In this document: positions 7,617 to 15,950 of the stretch, piece by piece
Numbering within the stretch: the stretch's first letter is position 1
Layout of the letters: the number at the start of each line of letters is the position of its first letter
Source of the DNA: Pseudomonadota bacterium
GTDB taxonomy: Bacteria > Pseudomonadota > Alphaproteobacteria > Sphingomonadales > Sphingomonadaceae
NCBI GenBank assembly: GCA_023390675.1
Contig: JAEWCK010000299.1
Span: forward strand, 1-16,340
Length of the DNA stretch: 16,340 nt
Reading direction: 5' to 3'
Program-made: the position numbers and the translations under genes
The notes under the pieces: model-generated
What the model saw: the letters and a program-made list of their open reading frames with translations, nothing else
What the model was told of the DNA's origin: nothing
Databases searched by the model: none

Positions 7617-8597
7617 TCAAATCTCGAAATTGACCATCTTGGCCATGATGAAGGCGCCGAGCCCCATCCAGATCAGCCCGCCACCGCCGGCGACCATCAG
7701 CCGCTCATCCTTGAAGAAATTGAGCATGTAGTTGTTGTTGATGAACCACACGAGGCCAAACACGATGAAGGGCAGCGCGCCGACGATCAGCGCCGAAGCC
7801 TTGGATTCCGACGACATCGCCTTGATCTTGAGCTTCATCTGGCTGCGCTTGCGCAGCACGTCGGCAAGGTTGGCGAGCGTCTCGGCCAGATTGCCGCCAG
7901 TCTCGCGCTGGATCTGGATCGTGATCGTAAAAAACTGGAATTCTGGCGTGCCGAGCCGGTCCGCGGTTTCCTGAAGCGCTGTATCGAGGGTCTTGCCGAT
8001 CTTCATCTTGTCGCTGACCGCACGGAATTCCTCGCCCACCGGTCCGCCGATCTCGCTGCCAACGACGGTGATCGTTTCGGTGATCGGCAAGCCCGAGCGC
8101 AGGCCGCGCACGAGCAATTCGATCGCGTCGGGAAACTTGGCGGTGAACTGCGCGACGCGGCGCTTGATGAAGAAGCCGACAACCCAGTGCGGCAGCCCGA
8201 GACCCACGAACAGGCCGAGCGCGAGCGCGAGCCAGATCGGGGCGCCCTGAACGACGAGCAGGCCGGTGGGGACGAGCGTTAGCCCGAGGCTCACCAGCAC
8301 ATATTGGCTGAGCGTCCACGGCTTGCCGGTCATCGCGAGACGCTTCTGGAGCACCGCGGGATTGGGGAGGAAACGCGCGGCGGTCACGTCCATCCGCGTC
8401 GCGCGGGCGGTGGAGACGCGGCGAAGCTGCGACTCCATCGCGTTGGCGCCGACGGCGCTGACCACATTGCGTTCCTTGATCCCGGAAAGACGGCGCGAGC
8501 CCGCACGCTCGGCCGATGGGCCGGAGAAGGCGAACACCATCAGCGCGAGCACCATGAAGGCGCCGCCGCCAAGCATCAGGATGGGCAGCAAATCCAC
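7617..8597 (-). CDS. tadB: Tad pilus inner-membrane platform protein TadB
   Basis: TadB is the partner of TadC in the pilus platform. The 326-residue protein has an N-terminal membrane helix (ILMLGGGAFMVLALMVFAF), two mid-protein membrane segments (about 98-140), a T2SSF domain (about 155-280, with FPDAIELLVRGLRSGLPITE and IQIQRETGGNLAETL), and C-terminal helices. The start is GTG at 8597, preceded by a GGAGG about ten bases upstream. Only 52 bases separate it from cpaE, where the ATPase gene cpaF/tadA would normally lie; those bases contain no coding remnant I can see. Confidence 0.94.
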   Translation of the reverse strand: MDLLPILMLGGGAFMVLALMVFAFSGPSAERAGSRRLSGIKERNVVSAVGANAMESQLRRVSTARATRMDVTAARFLPNPAVLQKRLAMTGKPWTLSQYVLVSLGLTLVPTGLLVVQGAPIWLALALGLFVGLGLPHWVVGFFIKRRVAQFTAKFPDAIELLVRGLRSGLPITETITVVGSEIGGPVGEEFRAVSDKMKIGKTLDTALQETADRLGTPEFQFFTITIQIQRETGGNLAETLANLADVLRKRSQMKLKIKAMSSESKASALIVGALPFIVFGLVWFINNNYMLNFFKDERLMVAGGGGLIWMGLGAFIMAKMVNFEI

Positions 8598-8649
8598 GCT
8601 GCGAACGCCTCCGACCGATCAAACTCTGCGCAGCTTAGGCGCGAAGTGG

Positions 8650-9933
8650 TTACTTCTTTGCTTTTGCAGGCAGCTTGACCTTGAACTTCTCGAGCAGCGA
8701 GCCGCCTTTCGCGCCCGCTTTGCCGCTTCCGGCGGCCGCATCGTCGCGTTCGCCCGAATCGGTGATCGTCGTGATCCGCGCCGCGAGATCGCCCAGCGGC
8801 GCGAGCGACTTAGCGCCCTTGCCCACTTCGGCGAAGGGCTTGCCGAGCTTGGCCGCCTGGCTGGCGATCTTCTGCTCCCAGGGCAGCACGAAATCGATCT
8901 TGCGCTCGATCGAGCCTTCGAAGTCCTTGCGGCTGATCTCGAGCATCGCCTGGGGCTGGGCCTTGTTGGCGATGATGATCACCTGGGTCTGCGGCGCATT
9001 CGACTTGAACCAGCTGAGGATGCGGATCGCATCGCGCGCCGCGGCGAGCGTGAGCTCGGTGACGAGCACGGCGACCTGCACGTCGGTGATCAGATGCGGA
9101 TGATTCACCAGCATGCCACGCGGCAGATCGACCACCGTGCATTCGAACGCGCCGCGCATCTCCTCCTGGAGCTGGTAGAAGGCCGCGCCGTCGCTCATTA
9201 CCGGCGAATTGATCGGCGCTTCGGCGCTGAGCACCGCGAGCCGCTCCGATGCCTTGACCATCGCGCGCTCGATGAAGAGCCCGTCGATGCGGCTGGGATT
9301 CTCGATCGCGTCGGTCAGGCCACGCCCGGGCTCGAGATCGAGCGCGAGCGCGCCGGTGCCGAAATGGACGTCGAGATCGAGCAGCGCAGTGGTCCGCGCA
9401 TGCTTCTCGCTCAGCAGCCAGGCGAGCGAAGTCGCGACCGTCGAGGCGCCGCAGCCGCCACGTGTCCCGATCACCGCGACCGCGCAATGCGGCCGGTCGC
9501 TCGTCGGATCGGCGAGCTTGGGCGCATTGAGCGCGGTCTGCGCCTGCGCGAAAGTATCGCGCAGCGCATCGGGATTGAGCGGCTTGAGCAGGTAATCGTG
9601 GATGCCGCTCGCGACGAGATCGCGATAGAGGCGGACGTCGTTGACCTGGCCCGTGGCGATCACGATCGTGCCGGGCTCGCAGACCTCGGCAAGCGCATTG
9701 ATGTCGTTGAGCGGATCGCCGCTTTCGGACAGGTCGACGAACAGGATGTTCGGGCTTGCCGAAACCGACAGCGTCTGGACCGCGTTGCGCAAGCCGCCCT
9801 TATTGACCTTTTCGGGCGACCAGCCGAGCTCGACGGCGATCGGGCGGAGCACTTCGGCCGTCGTCTCGTCGCAGACGAACGCGACGAACGGCTCGCGATG
9901 GGCGGTGCGGGCGGGGTTGAAGGGCGCGTTCAC
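8650..9933 (-). CDS. cpaE: Pilus localisation ATPase-like protein CpaE/TadZ
   Basis: CpaE (TadZ) is a MinD/ParA-family protein that places the Tad/Cpa machine at its site in the cell. The 427 residues contain an N-terminal receiver-like domain (about 15-135) with D22, D67 in FVDLSES and K117 in LLKPLN at positions resembling the receiver acidic pocket, phospho-acceptor Asp and Lys. The ATPase domain follows (about 150-390). Its P-loop TRGGCGAST (157-165) has Ala at 163 in place of the usual Lys, the atypical form seen in TadZ-type proteins. LLDLDVHFG follows as the next MinD motif. A Lys-rich tail closes the protein. The GTG start at 9933 overlaps the cpaD stop (GTGA), so the two are coupled; upstream in-frame codons lie inside cpaD and read as a shadow. 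Confidence 0.93.
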   Translation of the reverse strand: MNAPFNPARTAHREPFVAFVCDETTAEVLRPIAVELGWSPEKVNKGGLRNAVQTLSVSASPNILFVDLSESGDPLNDINALAEVCEPGTIVIATGQVNDVRLYRDLVASGIHDYLLKPLNPDALRDTFAQAQTALNAPKLADPTSDRPHCAVAVIGTRGGCGASTVATSLAWLLSEKHARTTALLDLDVHFGTGALALDLEPGRGLTDAIENPSRIDGLFIERAMVKASERLAVLSAEAPINSPVMSDGAAFYQLQEEMRGAFECTVVDLPRGMLVNHPHLITDVQVAVLVTELTLAAARDAIRILSWFKSNAPQTQVIIIANKAQPQAMLEISRKDFEGSIERKIDFVLPWEQKIASQAAKLGKPFAEVGKGAKSLAPLGDLAARITTITDSGERDDAAAGSGKAGAKGGSLLEKFKVKLPAKAKK

Positions 9934-10562
9934 TTGTTGCCGCCTCCGGTCGAATCGGACTTGAGAACCGTGCCGCCGCCCCCGCGCGGGGCGGCGCCGC
10001 GCAGCGCGTTGACTGCCTTGCCCGCGGTGTTGGTGTCGGTGGTGGGCGACCCCGGCGCGCCGCGAACGAGATCGGCCGGATCGGCGATCATCGCGGCGAG
10101 GTTGGCGTTGGTCGCGCAGCCGTAGTTGGAACTGGTGCTGCCCGCGAACTCGAAATCGCCGTTGCGCGAATTGTCGGGGCAACCGTGGACGGCGGCGTTC
10201 ATGCGAGTGACGACGACGCGCACCGTGCCCGGCGCGATCTGGCCGACGGTCACCGGCGCGCGATCCGAAAGCATCAGCCCATAGCGGCCGGCCTGCGCCG
10301 CGATCTCGTCGCGCACCTCGGCGTTGCCCGCATCGTCGACCGCGACGCGATCGCCGTAGCGCAGGCCCATCGCGTCCATCCATCCGGCGAGACGCTGCGC
10401 CTCGCCCGGCGCGAGCGCATAACCCGCAGTCTGGAGATCGAGGACATAGTCGTTCCGCTCGACCACCGGCTGGTGGATCGATTCGACGCCGCCATTATAG
10501 GTGCCGCAGGCGCTCAGCAGCAGCGCCGGAGCCAGGAGCAGGGGATTGAAGCGCGGGAACAC
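9930..10562 (-). CDS. cpaD: Pilus biogenesis lipoprotein CpaD
   Basis: CpaD is the outer-membrane lipoprotein thought to assist the CpaC secretin. I chose the GTG at 10562, which gives 210 residues, because it is preceded by a perfect AGGAGA six bases away. The protein then has a compact lipoprotein signal (positively charged N-terminus, hydrophobic core, LLSAC lipobox with C19). An in-frame ATG at 10586, directly after the cpaC stop, would add eight residues but has no ribosome-binding site; it remains possible. The mature part contains YALAPGEAQRLAGWMDAMGL, the APVTVGQIAPGTVRVVVTRM strand region, and GCATNANLAAMIADPADLVRG near the C-terminus, typical of CpaD. Two later Cys (HGCPDN and YGCATN) could pair. 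The tail is Gly-rich. Confidence 0.9.
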   Translation of the reverse strand: MFPRFNPLLLAPALLLSACGTYNGGVESIHQPVVERNDYVLDLQTAGYALAPGEAQRLAGWMDAMGLRYGDRVAVDDAGNAEVRDEIAAQAGRYGLMLSDRAPVTVGQIAPGTVRVVVTRMNAAVHGCPDNSRNGDFEFAGSTSSNYGCATNANLAAMIADPADLVRGAPGSPTTDTNTAGKAVNALRGAAPRGGGGTVLKSDSTGGGNK

Positions 10563-10568
10563 GGGCGG

Positions 10569-10574
10569 TCTCCT
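10569..10574 (-). promoter_or_regulatory. Ribosome-binding site that decides the cpaD start
   Basis: AGGAGA on the minus strand, six bases before the GTG at 10562. It lies inside the first codons of the longer alternative reading from 10586, which lacks such a site, and so favours the shorter protein. Confidence 0.55.
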
Positions 10575-10586
10575 GTTGGATGGCAT

Positions 10587-12296
10587 CTAGAAGCCGAAGC
10601 CAGGAGCGGCGGAGCCGCCCTTCTTGCGCTTCTTCGAGTCGTTCGACGCGGGCATCGCCTTGGCGGGTGCGGCCTGTTGCGGGGCCGGCGTCACCGGGGC
10701 GGGGCTCAGCGCACCCACCGAGGGGCTCGAATTTCCCGGAGCCATCATCGGCTTGGGACGGTCGCCGCCCGTGGTGTTGCCGCTCAGCTGGCCCATGAAC
10801 ACCCGGTCGAAATCGTTGGGCGCCTTGTAGCCATCGGTCGGCAGGACGATCTCGTTCGCGTTGACCGGCTTCACCAGATACGGCGTGATCACGATCACCA
10901 GCTCGGTCTCGTTGCGCTGGAAGCCGTTCGAGCGGAACAGCGCGCCCAGGATCGGCACGTCGCCAAGGCCCGGCGTCTTGTTGATCGTGTTGGTGTGCGT
11001 GTTCGAGAGCAGTCCGGCGATCACCATCGATTCACCCGAGCCTAGCTCGATCGTCGTCTCGGCGCGCCGCGTGGTGAGGCCCGGGATCGAGACGCCGGAT
11101 ATCTCCACTGCGCTCGACGCGTCGAGCTGCGAGACCTCAGGCTTGACGCGTAGCGAGATGCGGCCGTCCGAAAGCACCGTCGGCGTGTAGGCAAGGCTGA
11201 CGCCATATTGCTTGTACTCGACCGAGACGGCACCGAGGCCCTGGCTGACCGGGATCGGGATTTCGCCGCCGGCGAGGAAGGTACCGGTCTCGCCCGAAAG
11301 CGCGGTCAGGTTGGGGTTGGCGAGCGTCGTCACCTGGCCGATGCGCTCGCCCAGGTCGATCGCCGAGAGCACGTCGAGCCCGAGCAGCTTGCCCGCGAGG
11401 CCAAGCGTCGAGAACTGGCTGCCCTTGGTGACGTTATAGGTCGAACCCGTGCCCGGATAGACGAAGTCGCCGCGCTGCGGATCATAGGGCAGGCTGATCG
11501 TCCCCGCCGGGAAGCCGAACTTGGACGAGGCGTCGAGCACCGGCAGTTTCGAAAGATCGGGCGTGCCGATCGTGCCCGGGACGCGTGTGCCCGACGAGAC
11601 GCCGAACTGGAATCCGCTGGTCTGGTCGCGCGTCAGGATGTTGACGCCGATATTCTTGATGAACGTCCGGCTGACCTCGGCGAACTTGACCTGCAGCTGC
11701 ACCTGCAGCGGCGTGGCGAGCTTGAGACGGTTGATCACCGCGATCTTGAGCTGCGCGTTGAGGTCCGAGATGTTGACGCCGGGATTAAGCAGCGACGTGA
11801 CGAGCCGCTGCGCCTGCTCACTGTCCTGCGGCGACTTGACGATGCCGTTGAGCACCGCAATCTGGCCGACCGTGGTGACGGTGATCTCAGCGTCGGGCAT
11901 CGCGGCGCGGAGCATCCGGTCGATCGAAGTGAGGTTCTGCGCGACGCGGACGCTGGTCGAATAGACGACCGCGCCGCTCGCCGAGGTGGCAAACACCGTC
12001 GCCTCCCCGAACGCCTTGCCGAACAAGTGAATCTGGCGCGGATTGTTGACATAGACGTCGGCGACCTCGGGGTTCGAGGTCCAGACGTTGGTCACTGTGG
12101 CGGGAAGCGTGATGAGCTCGCCCTGGCCGATCGATAGCAGCACTTCGCTGGTCGGGCGCTGGGTGCCGGCGGGGAGGCTTCGGACGCCCGCGGGGCGGCC
12201 GTCACGGCTCTGGGCAAGGCCCGCCACGGGCGTGCTGGCGAGCGCGATCGAGACGATCGCGGCCATGCTCCGGGTCAGGAGAGGCTTGGCATGCAT
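10587..12296 (-). CDS. cpaC: Outer-membrane secretin CpaC
   Basis: CpaC (RcpA) forms the ring-shaped outer-membrane channel through which the Flp pilus passes. The 569 residues start with a Sec signal peptide (cleavage after about residue 28, near GLAQ), then the pilus-secretin N-terminal domain (about 50-118, with LSIGQGELITLP and VWTSNPEVADVYV), a BON-like domain (about 119-190), and the secretin domain (about 245-480, with GEIPIPVSQ, GVSLAYTPTVL, RISLRVKPEVSQLD and VIAGLLSN). A Pro-rich, Lys-containing tail (about 500-569) follows. The ATG at 12296 is one base after the cpaB stop, with GGGGGAAG upstream. The cpaD reading begins right at its stop. Confidence 0.95.
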   Translation of the reverse strand: MHAKPLLTRSMAAIVSIALASTPVAGLAQSRDGRPAGVRSLPAGTQRPTSEVLLSIGQGELITLPATVTNVWTSNPEVADVYVNNPRQIHLFGKAFGEATVFATSASGAVVYSTSVRVAQNLTSIDRMLRAAMPDAEITVTTVGQIAVLNGIVKSPQDSEQAQRLVTSLLNPGVNISDLNAQLKIAVINRLKLATPLQVQLQVKFAEVSRTFIKNIGVNILTRDQTSGFQFGVSSGTRVPGTIGTPDLSKLPVLDASSKFGFPAGTISLPYDPQRGDFVYPGTGSTYNVTKGSQFSTLGLAGKLLGLDVLSAIDLGERIGQVTTLANPNLTALSGETGTFLAGGEIPIPVSQGLGAVSVEYKQYGVSLAYTPTVLSDGRISLRVKPEVSQLDASSAVEISGVSIPGLTTRRAETTIELGSGESMVIAGLLSNTHTNTINKTPGLGDVPILGALFRSNGFQRNETELVIVITPYLVKPVNANEIVLPTDGYKAPNDFDRVFMGQLSGNTTGGDRPKPMMAPGNSSPSVGALSPAPVTPAPQQAAPAKAMPASNDSKKRKKGGSAAPGFGF

Positions 12297-12297
12297 T

Positions 12298-13326
12298 TCA
12301 ATTCTTCCCCCCGAGCGGAACCACAGTTTCCGTGTTGCCCCGCGAAATGACGACCACTGGCCCGGTCGGGCGCGCCGCGCTGCCCGGAAATCCCGGCGGC
12401 GGCGACATCATTGCCGGCATGCTGGGCTTGTCGCCCTGCGGCTTGCCGGGCACCGTGCGGCGCTGGAAGCGCGACACGTCGGCGCCGGTGGCGAAGGTGG
12501 TGCCGCCGTCCATCGGACGGGACGCCATCTGCGCCAGCATTTCCTTTTCCTTCTTGGGATCGCCGTCGGTGGGTACCTTGACCTCGCCGTTGGCGATCGC
12601 CTCCTCGAGCTCGCCCTGATTGTCGGCGATCGAGCGCAGCGACAGCGAGATCTGGCCCACGGTCTGCGCGACCGCGATCTTTTCGGCGATCTTGGGCGTC
12701 GCTTCGACGGTGACGGTCGAATAGGTGTTTACGATCGTATTGCCCTTGTCGTCGGTCTGCTTGTCGGTTCGCTGATCGGTGGCGAGCACGCGCAAATTCT
12801 TGAGGATCGTCTCGGACGCCTTGAGCGGCGGGCCGTCGCCGCCGCCGGGAACCGACTGGGTGAGCACCAGGTCGACGCGGTCGCCCGGAAAGACGAAGCC
12901 GGCGACTGCACTCTGCGCCGACACGGGGACCGTCACCGCGCGCATGCCCGGGCCGAGCGCCGCGGCGAGGAAGCCGCGATCGCCGGGCTTGACCAGCGCG
13001 CCCTGCGTCACCGGCTGGCCGGCGGGGATCGGGAAGCGGACGACGGTGCCCGCCAGCTTGGCCGGATCGGCGTCGCCCTTCACGTAATAGGCGCCCTCGA
13101 CCAGATCCTTGGGCCAAGGGCGGAATTCCATCGCGCTCATGTCGAGGATCGTGCCGACCGGAAGCGCGCGCACAGCGACCAGCACTTCCTTGGTGTTCTC
13201 GTTCACGGCGGGCGCGGCCCCGGCGACGGGTGCGGGCGTGCCGACCATCAGGTTGCGCGCCATGAATGCGGTGATGGCGGCTACTACGAGCGCCCCGACC
13301 AGCAGAATGAGCTTGCGTGCATCCAT
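12298..13326 (-). CDS. cpaB: Flp pilus assembly protein CpaB
   Basis: CpaB (RcpC) is a periplasmic assembly factor with a SAF domain, linked to the secretin. The 342 residues begin with one membrane anchor (LILLVGALVVAAITAFMA), then the SAF domain (about 40-105, with VLVAVRALPVGTILD and FPIPAGQPVTQGALV), the RcpC domain (about 110-240, with AVTVPVSAQSAVAGFVFPGDRVDLVL), and a Pro-rich, probably disordered C-terminus with a final strand (PVVVISRGNTETVVPLGG). I chose the ATG at 13326; an in-frame TTG four codons earlier is less likely. It lies 57 bases after cpaA and one base before cpaC. Confidence 0.94.
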   Translation of the reverse strand: MDARKLILLVGALVVAAITAFMARNLMVGTPAPVAGAAPAVNENTKEVLVAVRALPVGTILDMSAMEFRPWPKDLVEGAYYVKGDADPAKLAGTVVRFPIPAGQPVTQGALVKPGDRGFLAAALGPGMRAVTVPVSAQSAVAGFVFPGDRVDLVLTQSVPGGGDGPPLKASETILKNLRVLATDQRTDKQTDDKGNTIVNTYSTVTVEATPKIAEKIAVAQTVGQISLSLRSIADNQGELEEAIANGEVKVPTDGDPKKEKEMLAQMASRPMDGGTTFATGADVSRFQRRTVPGKPQGDKPSMPAMMSPPPGFPGSAARPTGPVVVISRGNTETVVPLGGKN

Positions 13327-13383
13327 GTCGCTATCCAAGCCTTTTCAAGTTCGTGCCGGGGTTCTTGCGCCGGCGTTAAGCAT

Positions 13384-13857
13384 TCACCCGAAGTGGTTAA
13401 AAATCGGTTCGCGAAGTACGAGCAGCCCCGCGATCGCGATGGCCACGCCGTACGGAATTTCGAGCGGCATCTTGCCGCGATGACGGAGGTGCTTCTCGGC
13501 GACCAGCAGCAGAGTCAGCACGCCGCCGATCAGCGACATCAGGATCAGCATCCAGATGAGCGGCTGCACGGGCAGCCACAGTGCCAGCGCACCGATCAGC
13601 TTGACGTCGCCGCCGCCCATCTGGCCGAGCGCGAACGCGCCCGCGAAGAAGGCGAAGACGAGGAGCGCGACGCCCAATTGCATCGCCATGTCGGGCCACA
13701 GCGCCAGCCCGTTCGCCCACCACCAGGCGGGGGCGAGGAGCGCGATGACGATATTCTTCCAGTTGGCGATCTCCCGCCGGCGCGCGTCCTCGATGCCCGC
13801 GAGAGCGAGCAACAGTGCGAGCGCGCACAGCAGAAAGGCGACAAACAACTCCCCCAT
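13384..13857 (-). CDS. cpaA: Prepilin peptidase CpaA/TadV
   Basis: CpaA is the inner-membrane aspartyl protease that cleaves Flp prepilin leaders. The 157-residue protein is mostly hydrophobic. It carries the two catalytic Asp of the A24 family: D24 in GIEDARRREI, and D84 in the GGGD signature (GQMGGGDVKLIG). The length is normal for the short TadV-type enzymes that lack the N-methylation domain. The ATG at 13857 starts just before the first membrane segment; its ribosome-binding site is weak. It is the first gene of the pilus run, but no flp pilin gene is beside it. The only upstream DNA before the divergent hydrolase is 48 bases, with no promoter that I can call. Confidence 0.92.
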   Translation of the reverse strand: MGELFVAFLLCALALLLALAGIEDARRREIANWKNIVIALLAPAWWWANGLALWPDMAMQLGVALLVFAFFAGAFALGQMGGGDVKLIGALALWLPVQPLIWMLILMSLIGGVLTLLLVAEKHLRHRGKMPLEIPYGVAIAIAGLLVLREPIFNHFG

Positions 13858-13905
13858 CAGGCAAATGCCTAGACGGGACGGCTTATCAAAACGTAACCAA
13901 GCCGG

Positions 13906-14847
13906 ATGGCAGATACGCTTTTCGATCGCCGCGCCATCCCCAAGGGTGCGCATGTCCACCGCTGGAGCGCGCCCGATGGTTGGCAGCTGCGCGCCTTCGC
14001 CTGGCCGGTGGCGGGCACGCCGCGCGGATCGATCCTGTTCCAGGGCGGGCGCGGCGATATTTTCGAAAAGTATCTCGAGACTTTCGCGCACTGGCACGAT
14101 CAGGGCTGGACGATCACGTCGTTCGACTGGCGCGGGCAGGGCGGATCGGGGCGACTGACGTCCGCCGCCAATTGCGGACATATCGAGAGCTTCGACGCCT
14201 ATGTGGCGGACCTCGCCGCCTTCTTCGCCGAATGGAAGGCGGGAACGCCGGGGCCGCACGTCGTGATGGGGCATTCGATGGGCGGGCATCTGGTGCTCCG
14301 CGCGCTGGTCGAAGGCGCGATCCGGCCCGACGCCGTGGTGCTGGTCGCGCCGATGCTCGGCTTCAAGGGCCCCTTCGGCCCGTTCAATGAGCGCATTGCG
14401 CGCATCCTGGGCGGCGTCGGCGACACGTCGCGCCCCGCGTGGAAGGGTAACGAGAAGCCCTACACTACCGAGACGCGATCGAGTCTGCTGACGCACGATC
14501 CCGAGCGCTATGCCGACGAGATCTGGTGGCAGACGCACGATCCGTCGCTGCTGACCGGCCCGCCGAGCTGGCGCTGGGTGATCGAGGGCTTCCGCTCGAT
14601 GCGCGAGCTCGCCGCCAATCCGCGGCTCAGGAAGACGCAGACGCCGGTGCTGATGCTCGTCGCCACCGCCGACGGGCTGGTCGACGCGCGCGCGGCGCTG
14701 AAAATCGGGCCGAAGCTTCCCGACGCGCGGATCGTGAGCTTCGGCAAGGAAAGCGCGCACGAGATCCTGCGCGAGGCCGACCGGGTCCGCAATCGCGCGA
14801 TTGGCGAGATCGATCTGTTCCTCGCCGCGCGCGCCCAAGCGCGCTGA
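13906..14847 (+). CDS. Alpha/beta hydrolase (lysophospholipase/monoacylglycerol lipase type)
   Basis: A cytoplasmic serine hydrolase of the alpha/beta fold, S33-like 'hydrolase_4' group, 313 residues, with no signal peptide. Seen directly: the oxyanion-side loop QGGRGDIFEKY, then TSFDWRGQGGSG, the nucleophile elbow GHSMGGH with S124, the likely acid D256 in ATADGLVD, and the likely base H285 in ESAHEIL. These agree with lysophospholipase L2 or monoglyceride lipase relatives, but the substrate is unknown. The ATG at 13906 has only a weak site upstream. Its stop shares a base with the start of the next gene (TGATG), so the two are translationally coupled. Confidence 0.9.
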   Translation: MADTLFDRRAIPKGAHVHRWSAPDGWQLRAFAWPVAGTPRGSILFQGGRGDIFEKYLETFAHWHDQGWTITSFDWRGQGGSGRLTSAANCGHIESFDAYVADLAAFFAEWKAGTPGPHVVMGHSMGGHLVLRALVEGAIRPDAVVLVAPMLGFKGPFGPFNERIARILGGVGDTSRPAWKGNEKPYTTETRSSLLTHDPERYADEIWWQTHDPSLLTGPPSWRWVIEGFRSMRELAANPRLRKTQTPVLMLVATADGLVDARAALKIGPKLPDARIVSFGKESAHEILREADRVRNRAIGEIDLFLAARAQAR

Positions 14848-15950
14848 TGCGCTACGACGTCGCGATCATCGGTGCGGGCATCGCCGGCGCGAGCCTCGCG
14901 GCGGAGGTTGCACCGTACGCGCGCGTGCTGCTGCTCGAGGCCGAGGAGCGGCCGGGCTATCATGCGACCGGCCGCTCGGCCGCCTTCTGGTCGGAGACCT
15001 ATGGCGGCCCGGCGATCCAGCCACTCACCAGCGCCTCTCGCCCGCTGCTCGCCGGTCATCTGGAGCCGCTCGGCTCGCTCCATATCGGCCGCGCGACCGA
15101 GGCCGCGGCGATCGACGCGTTCGTCGCCGAGTTCGAGGGGACCGGGGTGACCCTCGCGCGATTCGATCCGCGCGCGATGATTCCGGGGTTGCGTCCCGAG
15201 TGGACGCTCGGGGTGCACGAGCCGAGCTGCGAATATATCGATGTCGGCGGGCTGCATGAGGCTTATCTCGCGGCCGCACGGCGGGCGGAAGCGACGATCA
15301 AGTTTCCGGCCGGGCTCGAAAGCGCGCGGCGCGAGGGCAGCGCATGGAAGATCGAAACGCGCGCGGGCGCGTACGAGGCGGATATCCTCGTCGATGCCGC
15401 GGGCGCATGGGCCGACGATATCGCGATCCGCGCCGGCGTCCGGCCGCTCGGCATCCAGCCCTATCGCCGTACGATGGTGCAGCTGAAGACCGACCCTGCG
15501 CCGTCGCCGGGCGCTCCGCTCGTCGCGCATATCGGCGGGAGCTTCTACTGGAAGCCCGAGGCGGGAGGACGGCTGTGGCTATCGCCGCATGACGAAATCG
15601 CCAGCGATCCCTGCGATGCGCAGCCCGAGGACATCGACGTCGCCACCGCGATCGACCGGTTCGAGCATGTCGTGGACTGGCGCGTCGAGAAGCTGGAGCA
15701 CAAATGGGCTGGGCTCAGGAGCTTCGCGCCCGATCGGCTCCCGGTCTATGGCTTCGACGCGCATGCGCCGGGTTTCTTCTGGTGCGCCGGACAGGGTGGT
15801 TTCGGCATTCAGACTGCGCCTGCGGCGGCCAAATTGGCGGCCGCCGTGCTGCTCGGTGCGGCCCCCGATCCCTCGATCGCAGCGATCGATCCGGCGCGCT
15901 ATTCTCCATCCCGATTCCGAGACTCGGACGGACGAAGCCTTCCGCCGTGA
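14847..15950 (+). CDS. DAO-family FAD-dependent oxidoreductase
   Basis: A 367-residue flavoprotein of the D-amino-acid oxidase / glycine oxidase / sarcosine oxidase superfamily. The N-terminal dinucleotide-binding fold is IIGAGIAGAS (G9, G11, G14), with E31 (LLLEAEE) as the likely ribose-binding acid, then TGRSAAFWSE. Near the middle, ILVDAAGAWADDIA is the second FAD contact, and GFFWCAGQGGFGIQTAP near the C-terminus is the closing FAD motif. The substrate is probably an amine or amino acid, but the exact one cannot be read. No membrane segment is seen. It may be a dehydrogenase rather than an oxidase. The start overlaps the hydrolase stop by one base, which links the two in one operon. Confidence 0.9.
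   Translation: MRYDVAIIGAGIAGASLAAEVAPYARVLLLEAEERPGYHATGRSAAFWSETYGGPAIQPLTSASRPLLAGHLEPLGSLHIGRATEAAAIDAFVAEFEGTGVTLARFDPRAMIPGLRPEWTLGVHEPSCEYIDVGGLHEAYLAAARRAEATIKFPAGLESARREGSAWKIETRAGAYEADILVDAAGAWADDIAIRAGVRPLGIQPYRRTMVQLKTDPAPSPGAPLVAHIGGSFYWKPEAGGRLWLSPHDEIASDPCDAQPEDIDVATAIDRFEHVVDWRVEKLEHKWAGLRSFAPDRLPVYGFDAHAPGFFWCAGQGGFGIQTAPAAAKLAAAVLLGAAPDPSIAAIDPARYSPSRFRDSDGRSLPP

Noticed and set aside
8266..10125. A 619-residue plus-strand open frame across tadB, cpaE and cpaD
   Set aside because: It spans three well-supported genes on the other strand and has no recognisable domain.
12088..13872. A 594-residue plus-strand open frame across cpaC, cpaB and cpaA
   Set aside because: It is a shadow of three recognised pilus genes, with Arg/His-rich low-information sequence.
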